Part shown: positions 1 to 9,479 of the stretch, in pieces
Layout: the number at the start of each line of letters is the position of its first letter
How positions within the stretch are numbered: position 1 is the stretch's first letter
NCBI GenBank assembly: GCA_022539475.1
Contig: VCMS01000029.1
Location: forward strand, 248,001-312,000
DNA: 64,000 bases
Source: Gracilaria domingensis
Taxonomy: Eukaryota; Rhodophyta; Florideophyceae; Gracilariales; Gracilariaceae
Direction of reading: 5' to 3'
The notes under the pieces: model-generated
What the model saw: only the letters and a program-made list of their open reading frames with translations
Told to the model about the DNA's origin: nothing
The model's database searches: none
Position numbers and translations under genes: made by a program

Positions 1-1
1 T

Positions 2-730
2 GTCGTGCCTCGGCGAGCGCGCCCGCTCAACCTGCGCATGGAAGCCGGTGACGAAGCCGAGGATGAGGCGCCGTCCGACGTCTCCGTCCCGGCCGGCGAC
101 GCCGTTAAGTCCATGATTCCCGGCATGGACGACGCAAAACGAACAGCGCTCGTTTCAAAACTGCTGCAGTATGCAGCCATTACCGATCGCGGTATGTCCG
201 CTTCCGAGATGCAGCGCGCGGCTGTGGACGACATTGTCATGACCTTGGAGGAGCTTAACCCCAATCCACAGCCCGTTGAAACCGATTTAATCGACGGCGA
301 GTGGAATCTTGTTTATACCACAGCCAAACTGTTTCAATCCAATCCGTTTCTCATGGCTGCCGTCACGCCTCTTCTTCAAGTGGGACAGATTCGTCAGAAG
401 ATCACCGTTGACGACGGTAAGCTCAGCACGGAAGCAGAGGTCACCGCGTTTCCCGTCACTTCTTGGACCGTCAAGACATCCAGTAGAATCACTCCTGTAG
501 GCGCCGAACGTCTCGAAATCACTGTCGAATCTACCGATGTGACGGGCGGTAAGATTGCTGATCGCATCGACCTTGGCGGCATCTCGTTCAATGTGCCGGT
601 GGAACAGATTTTCTCGCGTATCAGGAATGCAGCACCGGAATCATACATCGATACATATTACCTAGACGAGAACCTGCGTATTTCGAGGTCCAAGCAAGGG
701 AAGCTGTTCATTTACACACGACTAGATTAG
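2..730 (+). CDS. PAP/fibrillin family plastid lipid-associated protein, 5' end outside window
   Basis: Fibrillins (plastoglobulins) are lipocalin-like proteins of plastoglobules and thylakoids that bind or organise plastid lipids. The frame is open to the window edge. The first ATG is at 38, but the conserved domain starts soon after it and the stretch before it is Arg/Ala-rich, so a plastid transit peptide probably lies outside the window. Visible family features are the start of the barrel (DGEWNLVYTTA, about residue 98), an alternating hydrophobic/polar region in the middle, and the typical closing strand (DTYYLDENLRISR followed by KLFIYTR). The total of about 240 residues fits one PAP_fibrillin domain. 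It is a single exon ending in TAG at 728-730. The family call is firm; the subgroup is not determined. Confidence 0.88.
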   Translation, partial: VVPRRARPLNLRMEAGDEAEDEAPSDVSVPAGDAVKSMIPGMDDAKRTALVSKLLQYAAITDRGMSASEMQRAAVDDIVMTLEELNPNPQPVETDLIDGEWNLVYTTAKLFQSNPFLMAAVTPLLQVGQIRQKITVDDGKLSTEAEVTAFPVTSWTVKTSSRITPVGAERLEITVESTDVTGGKIADRIDLGGISFNVPVEQIFSRIRNAAPESYIDTYYLDENLRISRSKQGKLFIYTRLD

Positions 731-1476
731 GAGCACCAACTGCGCTTTCTACATCTATACATATGACAAGCTTGGGAGCAGTAAATGACAAAGCGTATTA
801 CATGTATGTATGAGAATGCTTGTTTATATGTGTGTATTATATGTTCCGATTTGTATCAACACGTATCAAGCTGCACATGTACACGCAAAATTCTGTAGTA
901 CACACTTGATACAGACATTGCTTGATAAACGTATACAACATGAATGAAAATGTATGCAAGTTACATATACCGGTTCTCTGTTAAATGTTCCGCTGCTCAA
1001 GCGTATGGACAATGATATTTGTATTTGCATCCGTAGTAGAAAGCCCACTGTTTGCTCTTCACGAGCTTCCCCTACCACCGTCAACAAGAGCCACCTTTGG
1101 GCACCAACCCTCCAAAACGAAAAGGCCTACAACCACGACGTTACAGTCACGGACGGTACATCCGAAAACACAAAAGACATACAAAAAAAAGGAAGGCATG
1201 AAAGATCGAGTTGACTCGATCTTTCAACTGATCGAATTTAGAAACATGAATTAGTCAACAATTCGGTACCGAGAGGAGGGAAGTTGAGTCGGCCGGATTG
1301 CAGGTTGTGCTGGTTGCAAAGTGTATAACGTGAGAAGAAGTTGGGGAAGCGTAAGCTTCGCAAATGATTGCAGTCAGTCATTCTAACAACAAGAAAGCAC
1401 AATTAAGAAAAAGGGAGTTGAGAATGCAAGAAAGATGAAATAGCAAGAGCACGAATCTCCGAGACAATCAACCAAA
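731..1476. other. Convergent intergenic region with a perfect palindrome
   Basis: This lies between the 3' end of the fibrillin gene (+) and the 3' end of the zinc-finger gene (-). The first 200 bases are AT-rich with repeated TGTAT/TATATG words, as expected for a 3' UTR and polyadenylation region. A perfect 11-bp-stem palindrome lies at 1201-1224. No convincing ORF is seen. Confidence 0.5.
1201..1224. repeat. Perfect palindrome between convergent genes
   Basis: AAAGATCGAGT is followed by a 2-base loop and its exact reverse complement. It sits between two convergently transcribed genes, so a role in 3' end formation or as a boundary is possible but unproven. Confidence 0.7.
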
Positions 1477-2922
1477 TTATGACTGTTCGCGAGACGACAG
1501 TTCGGGATAGGGTACAGACCGGAACGGTATCTGATTCCGCACAGCCAAAGCAATGGGTGGTCTGACGTCAGCCGCAGCCGCAGAGCCATTTAGTACAGGT
1601 ACGGGCAACGCTTGAAGCGGATCCGCTGCGTTCGATTGCGATACGACCGGTTGCGGACTGGGATTCATATCTGCCGCAGATGGCTGCGCGTCAAGAAACC
1701 GCGTCGAAGACGCAAGCGCATCGGCGTCCCGTTGCTTTCGTTTCTTCGCATGCGCCTTACCCTTGAGATGAGCTTCGTAGTTGGCCGCACCAGAGACAGT
1801 GATCTGGCATATGTTACACACGATGTTGTGGTTCAATGCAGAGCCTTCAACTTTCTTTCGGTGGCGCGCACTCGCCAGATGGACATTGAGATTATCGTTG
1901 GAGGTGCACGTGACATTGCAAACAGAACAGGCGTACGCTGCAGCATTCTTGTTGTTCTTGAAAGGCTTTGTGATTGTGCCACGCACGGTGATGTTAGACG
2001 AAGTGGGCGAAGATTGCATGGCAGGATCTGATGATTGTTGACGTGAGGGCGAATGCGTCGAAGATGGAGATTCGGTGACAGGCGATTGCATAACGGCGAT
2101 GGCAGCAGACACGGCAGCCGGCTTAATGGCAGTGACGGGCATGTTTTGCGCGGCACTTCTGCCAGAGGTGTTGCGAGCAGCGTGCAACAAACGCTTGTGT
2201 TTCGCACATTGCAGGTGTTGCAAAACTTCGTTTTGGGCGTGCATAGAGGCAGCGCACAGTTGACAATGCCAGCTGGAAGGCTGTTGGTAGCCAATAGACT
2301 CGGACGGAAAACGCTTCTCGGCTTGTTTGAAGGCGTTGAAAAGCTCGGCCTTCTTCCGATGTTTCTGACCCGACGAATGACTTGAAAACTGCGCCATGGT
2401 ATCACACGAAACGTTACAAAGCTGGCAACGATACTGCAAGGTATCCGGCTTGGTGACGACGGGCGTGGGCTGCTGCATGGCGAGCGCAGAGAGCGGCTGT
2501 CCCGTCGCATTCATGGCCGGGGCCGGAGCAGCAATGAGCGGATCTCCCGGTCGCAGCCACGGCGGCAAATAGGCGGCATCAGGCGCAGACGGCGACGTCG
2601 GCGACAGCGCGCTAGCAAGCTGCGACGCATGCTGCGCAGACGCAAAGAACGAGGGGTGAATGGCTCGCACGTGCGCCTCGAGCAGGGCGATGGTGGAGAA
2701 GGAGGCGGCGCAGACGGAGCAGCGCGGGGTGAAGTAGGCGTCGGCGGGAATGAGCAGCGGCTTGATGGAGGTGGGATCTTGGAGGGCGGCGCGGTAGCGC
2801 GGCGTGAAGGCGGCGAAACTGGCTTGAAGCTGGTCGAGAGGGGTGTGGACGGGGACGGGGACGGGGAGCGGCTGCGGGTGGGTGGGCAGGTGCGCGGCCG
2901 GCGGCTGCGACGGGTTGGACAT
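1477..2922 (-). CDS. Five-finger C2H2/U1-type (dsRNA-binding-like) zinc-finger protein
   Basis: The protein has 481 residues and five Cys2-His2 fingers at about residues 68-89, 166-188, 220-242, 332-354 and 369-391. Fingers 2, 4 and 5 have the U1-like/zf-met form with a long Cys-His gap and a following HRKK or HAKKRK basic tail (CQLCNVSC, CSVCNVTC, CNICQITV). That form is typical of dsRNA- or RNP-binding proteins such as ZFR, JAZ and ZNF385. The linkers are low-complexity Pro/Ala/Ser/Gln. The ATG at 2920-2922 is the first in frame after a GC-rich leader. A nuclear RNA or dsRNA-binding role is inferred from finger type only. It is a single exon. The G+C-rich 5' part produces long artefactual ORFs on the opposite strand. 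Confidence 0.85.
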   Translation of the reverse strand: MSNPSQPPAAHLPTHPQPLPVPVPVHTPLDQLQASFAAFTPRYRAALQDPTSIKPLLIPADAYFTPRCSVCAASFSTIALLEAHVRAIHPSFFASAQHASQLASALSPTSPSAPDAAYLPPWLRPGDPLIAAPAPAMNATGQPLSALAMQQPTPVVTKPDTLQYRCQLCNVSCDTMAQFSSHSSGQKHRKKAELFNAFKQAEKRFPSESIGYQQPSSWHCQLCAASMHAQNEVLQHLQCAKHKRLLHAARNTSGRSAAQNMPVTAIKPAAVSAAIAVMQSPVTESPSSTHSPSRQQSSDPAMQSSPTSSNITVRGTITKPFKNNKNAAAYACSVCNVTCTSNDNLNVHLASARHRKKVEGSALNHNIVCNICQITVSGAANYEAHLKGKAHAKKRKQRDADALASSTRFLDAQPSAADMNPSPQPVVSQSNAADPLQALPVPVLNGSAAAADVRPPIALAVRNQIPFRSVPYPELSSREQS

Positions 2923-3120
2923 GACGGGCAGCAGGCGGCGGGCGGACGGGAGGGCGGCGGGCGGGAGGGGGGAGGGGCGGCAGAAGCGCTCAAAGGGGAA
3001 CGCCCAAAAAGAAACGCGCAGGGGGAACAGCAGAGAGAGGGGGCGGAGTTGCGGAGTCGCAGTCGCTGCGCCAGTGGCAAGTCGCGAGAGGCGCGCGCAC
3101 GCGGCGCTAATTGCGCATTA

Positions 3121-3135
3121 CGCGCGCGCGCGCGC
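3121..3135. repeat. (CG)n microsatellite
   Basis: A run of seven CG dinucleotides lies just 3' of the HAD phosphatase stop codon and upstream of the zinc-finger gene. Confidence 0.9.
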
Positions 3136-3144
3136 AATTGGCGT

Positions 3145-4080
3145 TTACTCGCCGAACACGTCGCGCCCAAACACGTCCACCACCTCGATGAGCGCCGGCT
3201 GCGCGCGCACCACGTCGGCGCCGGCGCGCGCCAGCGCCGCGCCGTCCAGGCTGGTGCTGACGGCGATGCAGCGCATGCCGGCGCTCTTGGCCGCCTGCAC
3301 GCCGGCCACGGCGTCCTCCACCACCACGCAGCGCGCCGGCTCCACGCCCAGCTCGCGCGCCGCCTTGAGGAACACGTCCGGCGCCGGCTTCTTGCGCTCG
3401 ATCTCGTCGCCGCTGGTCACGTAGTCGAAGTGCGACGGCGGCAGCCCGATGGCGCTGAGGTTGGCGTCCACCTTGACGCGGTCCGCCGACGACGCCACGG
3501 CCACCTTGAGCCCCAGCTGCTTCACGCGCGAGATGAGCCCCGCCACGCCCGGGAACGACGACATTTCGTTCACGTAGCCGTCGTTGATGTACACGTCGAA
3601 AAACTGCTGCTTGGCCTTCTCGCCGTCAAAGTCCTTCACGCCGTACACGCCGGCCACGCCGCTGAGGAAGTTGGCCTCGCCCGTGCCGGTGAACGGCGCG
3701 AAGTCGTCCGCCTCCACCCGCGTGCCGTAGAAGCGGCTGAACACGCACACAGCCGCATGCCGGCTGGCCATTTCAGAGTCGCACAGCACGCCGTCCATAT
3801 CGAACAGCACCGCGTCGTAGTCGCGCCGATGCGTTGGCACGCTGGAGCAGCAGCGCGCGCCAGCTCGTCCAAAGTACGCGCGCTCCATGTGTCCGAGGTA
3901 GTTGTCCAGCACAATTGTGCCCAGCTTGGATATGCTTCCCACGCCGCGAAAGCGCTTTGCCGCCACGTTCTTGAGCCGCGTGTGCGTGTTGTGTGAGATG
4001 GCCACGCGCTGCGAGGACGCGATGGGCGATGAAGACGGCGGTAAACCCAGGTACGCTGCGCTCGCGTTCCGGAAGTTCAT
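3145..4080 (-). CDS. HAD-superfamily phosphatase, SOQ1-HAD-domain-like, probably plastid
   Basis: All four HAD motifs are visible: the nucleophile motif DMDGVLCDSE, motif II Ser (VAVASSADR), motif III Lys (RKKPAPDVFL) and motif IV acid (VVVEDAVAG). The alpha-helical cap between motifs I and II, with FTGTGEANFLSGVAGVYGVK, is strikingly like the HAD domain of plant SUPPRESSOR OF QUENCHING 1. The thioredoxin-like and NHL domains of SOQ1 are absent, so this would be a stand-alone version. I chose the ATG at 4078-4080, giving 311 residues, because what follows (Ser/Ala/Arg-rich, few acids, about 85 residues before the domain) looks like a transit peptide. Upstream in-frame ATGs add only Arg/Pro-rich sequence. 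The substrate is unknown; sugar-phosphate or phosphoglycolate-type chemistry is possible. Confidence 0.87.
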   Translation of the reverse strand: MNFRNASAAYLGLPPSSSPIASSQRVAISHNTHTRLKNVAAKRFRGVGSISKLGTIVLDNYLGHMERAYFGRAGARCCSSVPTHRRDYDAVLFDMDGVLCDSEMASRHAAVCVFSRFYGTRVEADDFAPFTGTGEANFLSGVAGVYGVKDFDGEKAKQQFFDVYINDGYVNEMSSFPGVAGLISRVKQLGLKVAVASSADRVKVDANLSAIGLPPSHFDYVTSGDEIERKKPAPDVFLKAARELGVEPARCVVVEDAVAGVQAAKSAGMRCIAVSTSLDGAALARAGADVVRAQPALIEVVDVFGRDVFGE

Positions 4081-4726
4081 GGTGCTGCCGCGTTTTATAG
4101 GCGTGGGGGAAGCGGGCAGCGGCGGCGACTGGCGGACGGATGGCGCCGACGGTGAGCGCGGGAGGGCGGCGGTGCGCGGCGGTGCGCGGCGGTGACGTTG
4201 GTGACGTTGGTTCGGTCGCACACTTGTGCGCGTCAGAGAGCCACCATCGATTGTCGAACCTTCGACCAGCTCCCCGCGCGCGCTGCACGTGATGCTCCTC
4301 AGCTCCGTGTGTCAGCCGCCAGCCGCTGTGCGCCCTCTGTAAGCACGGCGTGCGAACGCGCGCCGCTTCGAACCTGCGACCTCTTGAGCTGCCGGGCCAA
4401 AACCGTCGCATATAAATAGCGCCGCCGACGGCACCCCCTGCCATGACCGTACTAGTCGGGATCAGACTATAGGTCATCTACTAGCCAATTCTCTCAGAAT
4501 TGACACTCAACTCAAGCGTGGGTGATGACATTGTGGCTGTGTGCTGAGCAGGATAGAGGCTCTGTGCGCAAGCACTTTGCATAGAAGACCGTGCGATTGT
4601 GAGGGCGCTGCCCCGCGATCGCGGCACGCAGCACAGTCAGACCGCTGTTTTGCTGCTGCTGCCCATCCCCCGTAGACCCGTCGATTCTATTATCTTTGCT
4701 CATTCTAGCGCCTTTCTTGTTTTGTT
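4081..4726. other. Intergenic region with a consensus TATA box
   Basis: TATAAATA lies at 4411-4418 on the plus strand, in a GC-rich setting, but no plausible plus-strand gene follows. It may be coincidental or belong to an unannotated transcript. A 63-codon minus-strand ORF (4512-4703) begins 24 bp past the stop of the next gene. It has a short Gln run and no recognisable domain, and I do not call it a gene. Confidence 0.35.
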
Positions 4727-5665
4727 TTACTTCGCGACGAATGCTTGACTATCCTTCGCTCGTACTTGGTTCAGCAGCAAGCTTCTTTCCGCTTCGTCTG
4801 CCAGTCGTAGTCGTCCGCTCTCGCCTTCTCTGATCCACACCGCGCGCCTCACGTGTTCCTCCCCCTTTCCAATCTCCACGAATGCATATGTGCACTTCCT
4901 GGGCGTGTCGAGCGCGGCGTCTTCGATCTCCTTCTCCAGATACGCTCCCCACTTGCTATTCACAACCTCTTCAGTGTGCATGTCCTCATCCGCAACATCG
5001 CTCTCGTCATCGTCGTCCTCTTCCCTACCTTCTAAACCTTTCTCACTCGTTGTAAAACGACTGGCATCTGCCACATGTCTCGTCCGCATCACAAACTCTT
5101 GCAGTTCACTCCATGAGTCTACCATCTTTTCCCTCATTCGTTCAATTCGTTTTCGTTCTTCTTCTTCACTCTGCTGTATCTGCTTCTCACGATGCTTCCG
5201 AAGTGCATGCAGTTTCAATAAACTCTCTACGTTTTCAGAGTGTGCGCCAAATCGTTTGGAGAGAGTTGTTGTGTTCCATCGCTTTGGATCTTCTTCATGA
5301 AGCGCCATTATTTCTTCCTTCGTCTTGCGCGGAATGTACAACAGTTGTTTCCGAGACGCGGTTGAGGTGGCGTTCTTGTGGCTTGTTGTGACTTGCGTTC
5401 GTGTCCATGGCGCCATGCGCGATCGCTTCAGGTGGTAGATGACGCGATTCATTTCTGAACGGATCCAAGGATGCGCTTCTGCCTGCAGCTTTGCTTTATC
5501 GCGATGACGACTTGGTTGATTATACCCTGGGTAGTACCTTCGTACTATCAAGTTGGGAGTGCTCGTTGCACAGCATAGCAGCTCACGAGCCAGATCCGCA
5601 CAAAGCGCGGGGCCAAGCGATTTAAAGACGAAAAAGCTATTTTTCACTTGCTGCAGAATTAACAT
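4727..5665 (-). CDS. Probable organellar protein with a short HTH-like (neugrin/Bot1p-like) motif
   Basis: The protein has about 312 residues from the ATG at 5663-5665. An in-frame ATG 23 codons upstream is possible, but its added sequence is not conserved-looking. The N-terminus is hydrophobic and basic with few acids, consistent with a mitochondrial presequence. Around the middle is TKEEIMALHEEDPKRWNTTT followed by LSKRFGAHSENVESLLKLH. This helix-turn-helix pattern is seen in neugrin and in fungal Bot1p/EMR-type mitochondrial translation factors. A charged coiled-coil (HREKQIQQSEEEERKRIERM) and an acidic stretch follow. The C-terminal third has no recognised domain. The mitochondrial-translation role is a tentative inference; the gene itself is well supported by length and codon structure. 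Confidence 0.65.
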   Translation of the reverse strand: MLILQQVKNSFFVFKSLGPALCADLARELLCCATSTPNLIVRRYYPGYNQPSRHRDKAKLQAEAHPWIRSEMNRVIYHLKRSRMAPWTRTQVTTSHKNATSTASRKQLLYIPRKTKEEIMALHEEDPKRWNTTTLSKRFGAHSENVESLLKLHALRKHREKQIQQSEEEERKRIERMREKMVDSWSELQEFVMRTRHVADASRFTTSEKGLEGREEDDDDESDVADEDMHTEEVVNSKWGAYLEKEIEDAALDTPRKCTYAFVEIGKGEEHVRRAVWIREGESGRLRLADEAERSLLLNQVRAKDSQAFVAK

Positions 5666-6029
5666 ATATACCCTTCCCAAGTGAGATATAGCCGGTCCGT
5701 GTTCGCGCGTCCTTCCCCCTGCCCCCCGGCACACTCTTATCTGTTGGAGCTAATCGTTGTCAGAAATAATCTGTCATCCACACGCCTTGAGGACGCCGAG
5801 CAGCGCAGGAAGATCAGAAGTTCGAAACCACGCCAACAGGCACAATTTGTCTGACTCGTCAGGAACAAGATCGAACGACGCAATCTGAATCTACAGCAAC
5901 CGGTTAGACCATTTCCAAGTTGTTAGCATTCCTATCGAGAGAAAACTTCCTAAAGTTTTAGTCCTCCCTAGAATCATTGGTAGATGTCCGCGCTGAAGAA
6001 GAACAGGAAGAAGAATGTGTCTGACGCAG
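5666..6029. other. Intergenic region
   Basis: This is a gap of about 360 bp between two minus-strand genes. It should contain the 3' UTR of the tRNase Z gene and the promoter of the neighbour. A TATATA at 5666-5671 touches the chosen ATG of the neighbour. Nothing else is recognised. Confidence 0.4.
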
Positions 6030-8372
6030 TCAGCACTCGCTTATTGCCTCCTTGACAGACTCGCTCGGTTTAGTACGCTCCTCTCCCTGTGCTAATATGT
6101 TACCATCCACCTCGACAACCGGCGAAATATCATGTTCCATAAAGTCTTCCGCAGCAACAATAACGGCGTTGCCATCGCCGTACCCCTGTTTTGCCTCAGC
6201 AACCAAAGAAAAGGAATTCGTCAGGTCCTCATCTTCATCAAGGGTTTCGCCTAGGTCATCGAAATCTCCATTCCTTTCCACATCCTGACTAATCAACAAT
6301 CCCTCATATCTGCTTGAAAAGTGCGTGAGCGCAATTTTCTTCGCGTTTATGCGCTTTCCAAACTGACCTGTCATTCGAGCTGTACTGTGCATCGACAAGC
6401 GAGCTTTTGCTCTCAAAGCATGTGTGAAAGTAGCCTCATGTACCAGCAGATCTGTATTTCTTGCCGCCTCCTCAATCGCTCTCGAATCACACGTATCGCC
6501 AAGAATTGTAGCACTTCTTGCGAATGTCTTCTTTTCTGAATTCTCTTTCAACTGTGGCTCTTTAGAGTTTTCTGTGTCGCTCTCATGTTCTCTCAAACCA
6601 TTTCCTTCCGATGAGATTGCAACATCTTCCGGACGAACTACAAATCCTGTCTTTGACGCGGTGATAGGGCGCCCGCTTCTCAAAACTTTGAACTGCGATC
6701 CATACACACCCAGCTCTCGGGCTTTCTTCATGTCAATTTCGAACCTGATGTTCTTCTGTTGCTCTTGTCCCACAGCGACGCCGTTCCCATTCGTTCCAAT
6801 TTCACTCGTCTCGCTCCGCGCGACAAACTCAGTTTCATCTTTGACGTCCTTAATTTCTCCTTCTTGAGCACAAGTAGAGTATTCACTGATGGGTTCTCTG
6901 AAGACGTAGCCAAAACAGGGCAAGCGATGTCGCAAAGGAGCAGCGACGACCTCGAGTCGCATCTCTTCGTCTTCTTGCTTCCAGAGATGCCACAATCCAT
7001 CCTCGCTAGCATGCACATCTTCTACTCGAACTTCTTCAGGATGAGGTGGAGCACATTCTCTTTCCAAGTCAATCCCCGAACCCTCTTGAACATCAGAACT
7101 TCCGCACTCAGCAACGTATATCTTTCCACCTTCTGGTATTTCATCCAATCCTCTGATATGAGCAAAATCGTTCTCACGGGGAACCAATTCTGAAACGGCG
7201 AATCGCACTCCGAGTGGATTTGTCCAGTATAAGCTGGATCTTACGAATCCGCGAGTTCCGTATGGACCATATATCCGTATGATTGGCTCCGAATCAACAT
7301 CTCCGCTTTCTAAAGCTAATCGACGGCGAAACTGTGCATATTTTCCAATGTTATACAGCAGCATCGGTAAACCGTATATGTGGTCCCCGTGCAGGTGTGT
7401 GATAAAAATCGCCCTTATCCAACGAAACCCGTGGGTCATGCACCAGTTGCAATCCCTCAGTTGCCAATCCGTGTTTTCCCCAACGTCGACGAGAAACATC
7501 GAGGGCTCACCTTTGACTTCGAATGCATTCTTTGGTTCAACTATAAACGCAGTCGACGATACGTTCCGCTTTCGAGTAGGAATCGCGGAAGAAGTGCCCA
7601 AATGCACTACCCGCCAACCCCCAGGAGGGAGTCTTAGCGGTCTTCGTCGATGCTCGGAAGCATTAGATGGATTGGGACGTTCTAACTCTGGATTGCCACT
7701 TACGTACGATATCTCTTCATCCGAATCTACGTCAGTTGCAATTTCCTTCAAAACTTTGATGCTCAGAGAAGTTGGGTACTCCCCCTCACCAGCTTCTGGG
7801 ATAAAATATGGATCAATGATAGGAGAAGGAGTCCTCAACAACTCCTCTTCTTCTTCCGTGGTGGGGACCCACTCCCCAATGTCTTCATCATATCGCACTG
7901 CGGCGGCGTACGTGGCAGGCTCCCCGTCCCGCCCCAGTGGACGTGGAGCAGGAGCAAGATCCTCTTCCGTCACATCAGAGTATCCTTGGTAGGTGATCTC
8001 TAGTTCTCGGAAATGGCGATAGTACTCTTTGTCTTCATCGGACCAAGCGTAGAATCCCTTGGCTTCAGAAGGTGGGGCACCTAAGTCGATGTAAGGACTT
8101 GGGGGATCGTATCTGGCCATTTCGGCTTTAGGGTCTTCGCTGTGTGCTTCATTTCTTGAGTTTCTTTTCTGCTCATTCCCGGATATCTTTTTGGGCCTTA
8201 TGGAACTCTTCTCCACATGTTGACTTTCCGCATGGTTCGCTGGTCCCGCCATAGAGGTGATTAACGTTCTTCTAGGGCGTTTCGCAATCCTTGGTCGGCA
8301 CCATTGTTTGTGTGAGCTTACGCAGTGCCTATGTGGTAGCCATGGCACTGGTACGCGATTGAAGGCAGACAT
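6030..8372 (-). CDS. tRNase Z (tRNA 3' processing endoribonuclease), organelle-targeted, single MBL domain with large insertions
   Basis: tRNase Z removes 3' trailers from tRNA precursors. The protein has 780 residues. The metallo-beta-lactamase domain starts at about 255 (HLGTSSAIPTRKRN), with the metal-binding motif HLHGDH at 326-331, HRLPCFGY at 482-489, GDTCDS at 625-630, HEATF at 645-649 and HFSSRY at 684-689. Only one such domain is present, as in short tRNase Z (ELAC1, plant TRZ1/2), yet the protein is as long as two-domain forms. It has a 250-residue N-terminal extension and a hydrophilic insertion of about 135 residues before GDTCDS. The first 45 residues are basic, Ser/Arg-rich and acid-poor, so plastid or mitochondrial import is likely. 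It is a single exon. The family call is firm; localisation is inferred. Confidence 0.92.
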   Translation of the reverse strand: MSAFNRVPVPWLPHRHCVSSHKQWCRPRIAKRPRRTLITSMAGPANHAESQHVEKSSIRPKKISGNEQKRNSRNEAHSEDPKAEMARYDPPSPYIDLGAPPSEAKGFYAWSDEDKEYYRHFRELEITYQGYSDVTEEDLAPAPRPLGRDGEPATYAAAVRYDEDIGEWVPTTEEEEELLRTPSPIIDPYFIPEAGEGEYPTSLSIKVLKEIATDVDSDEEISYVSGNPELERPNPSNASEHRRRPLRLPPGGWRVVHLGTSSAIPTRKRNVSSTAFIVEPKNAFEVKGEPSMFLVDVGENTDWQLRDCNWCMTHGFRWIRAIFITHLHGDHIYGLPMLLYNIGKYAQFRRRLALESGDVDSEPIIRIYGPYGTRGFVRSSLYWTNPLGVRFAVSELVPRENDFAHIRGLDEIPEGGKIYVAECGSSDVQEGSGIDLERECAPPHPEEVRVEDVHASEDGLWHLWKQEDEEMRLEVVAAPLRHRLPCFGYVFREPISEYSTCAQEGEIKDVKDETEFVARSETSEIGTNGNGVAVGQEQQKNIRFEIDMKKARELGVYGSQFKVLRSGRPITASKTGFVVRPEDVAISSEGNGLREHESDTENSKEPQLKENSEKKTFARSATILGDTCDSRAIEEAARNTDLLVHEATFTHALRAKARLSMHSTARMTGQFGKRINAKKIALTHFSSRYEGLLISQDVERNGDFDDLGETLDEDEDLTNSFSLVAEAKQGYGDGNAVIVAAEDFMEHDISPVVEVDGNILAQGEERTKPSESVKEAISEC

Positions 8373-9479
8373 CTAAGTCCACCAAAGCTTGTTTTTTGTT
8401 TGGCTTTGAGGGGGGTGAACGAGAAACTGCCGAAATCAAATTTGTTCTTCATGCGTTGGCAGCACCACTGCACCTTCCAACTCAACTAAACTTGGAAGTT
8501 CCAACTATTAAGCCTTTGACAACTGAGAACCAGAAACGAATGACTGTCCCCCAATATTTGCAGAAATAGATCTAATCACAGTTAATTTGGAGTGTTATAT
8601 GCAGCACGAAGACTTTTGAGGGTGCGGACAGAAAACGCAAGACATAGAAAGCGTCTAAATGAATCACCCTGTTGAAAACTGAAGGTTCACGTCATTAGCA
8701 CAATACAGTCTGTATGCTTATGAAGACAACTGCAACTGTAGAGGGTAGAATTAGTCAGATGGGCTCGCTTTCCGTAAGTAACGAAATACCGAATTCTCCG
8801 AATACCGAATTCTCCGAACGAGTGGTGCGATCTCCCCAGCGTATCTATCCTTATAAGAACCGCATCCGGGCGGTTTTACTTGGCGGGACATGGCGGCAAG
8901 GGAAAAGCCTGCATTTTGGTTGGTACAGTTGTTAGACGTAAGACAGCAATTCAGAACCCTTATTTGACCAAGGCAGGAGATTTCGAGCTTAAGGAAGGAT
9001 ACTTCCGCACGCCGTTCTCATGACCAGTGCATGATATGACCAACCGGTCCTTGGTTAACGCAATCTCCAAACCGAGTAAGCGTGTTTGACCACGAGAGGC
9101 AAGATGCAGAGAAACTCTCATGAATTCTCTACCACTATGTTATACTGTCGTTCACATCTAAATCATCCTTTTCCTGAACTTCAATCATATGTTTTTTTCA
9201 AGACCTCTGAAGTGACAGCAGGCAAGGTTTAGACGACGACAAACGTTTAATTGATGTACATAATATTACCCTACTGACTTTCCACTCTCAGAAAGGTATT
9301 AGTAATGACCGACCTCTAAAGAAATACGGATTCAGACAACCTGGTTTGGAAAACCTATGCACCCTTTAACAAACTGATATTTTCATTTGACATAGAACGG
9401 AAACTTCGTCAACTTCAACCTGTTTTCACATGCCTCTTGTACGACGGAAAAAAGACCATTGGCGGTTAAGGTTAATTGA
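8373..9479. other. Intergenic region, no gene seen
   Basis: This is 1.1 kb between minus-strand genes, AT-rich, with no ORF that resembles protein. A 16-bp unit containing CCGAATTCTCCGAATA is repeated twice at about 8789-8820. Promoter elements for the tRNase Z gene are expected just above 8372, but none can be pinned down. Confidence 0.4.

Noticed and set aside
2629-3996. 455-codon plus-strand ORF opposite the zinc-finger and HAD genes
   Set aside because: It is an Arg/Ala/Gly/His-rich composition artefact of GC-rich antisense DNA; both minus-strand genes have clear domains over the same interval.
4411-4418. Consensus TATAAATA as a promoter
   Set aside because: It points along the plus strand with no gene downstream, and it lies about 330 bp from the minus-strand HAD start.
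4512-4703. 63-codon minus-strand ORF
   Set aside because: There is no domain and it sits in the probable 3' UTR; too short to support.
6759-7992. Plus-strand ORFs inside the tRNase Z gene
   Set aside because: These are antisense shadows of a conserved minus-strand coding region.
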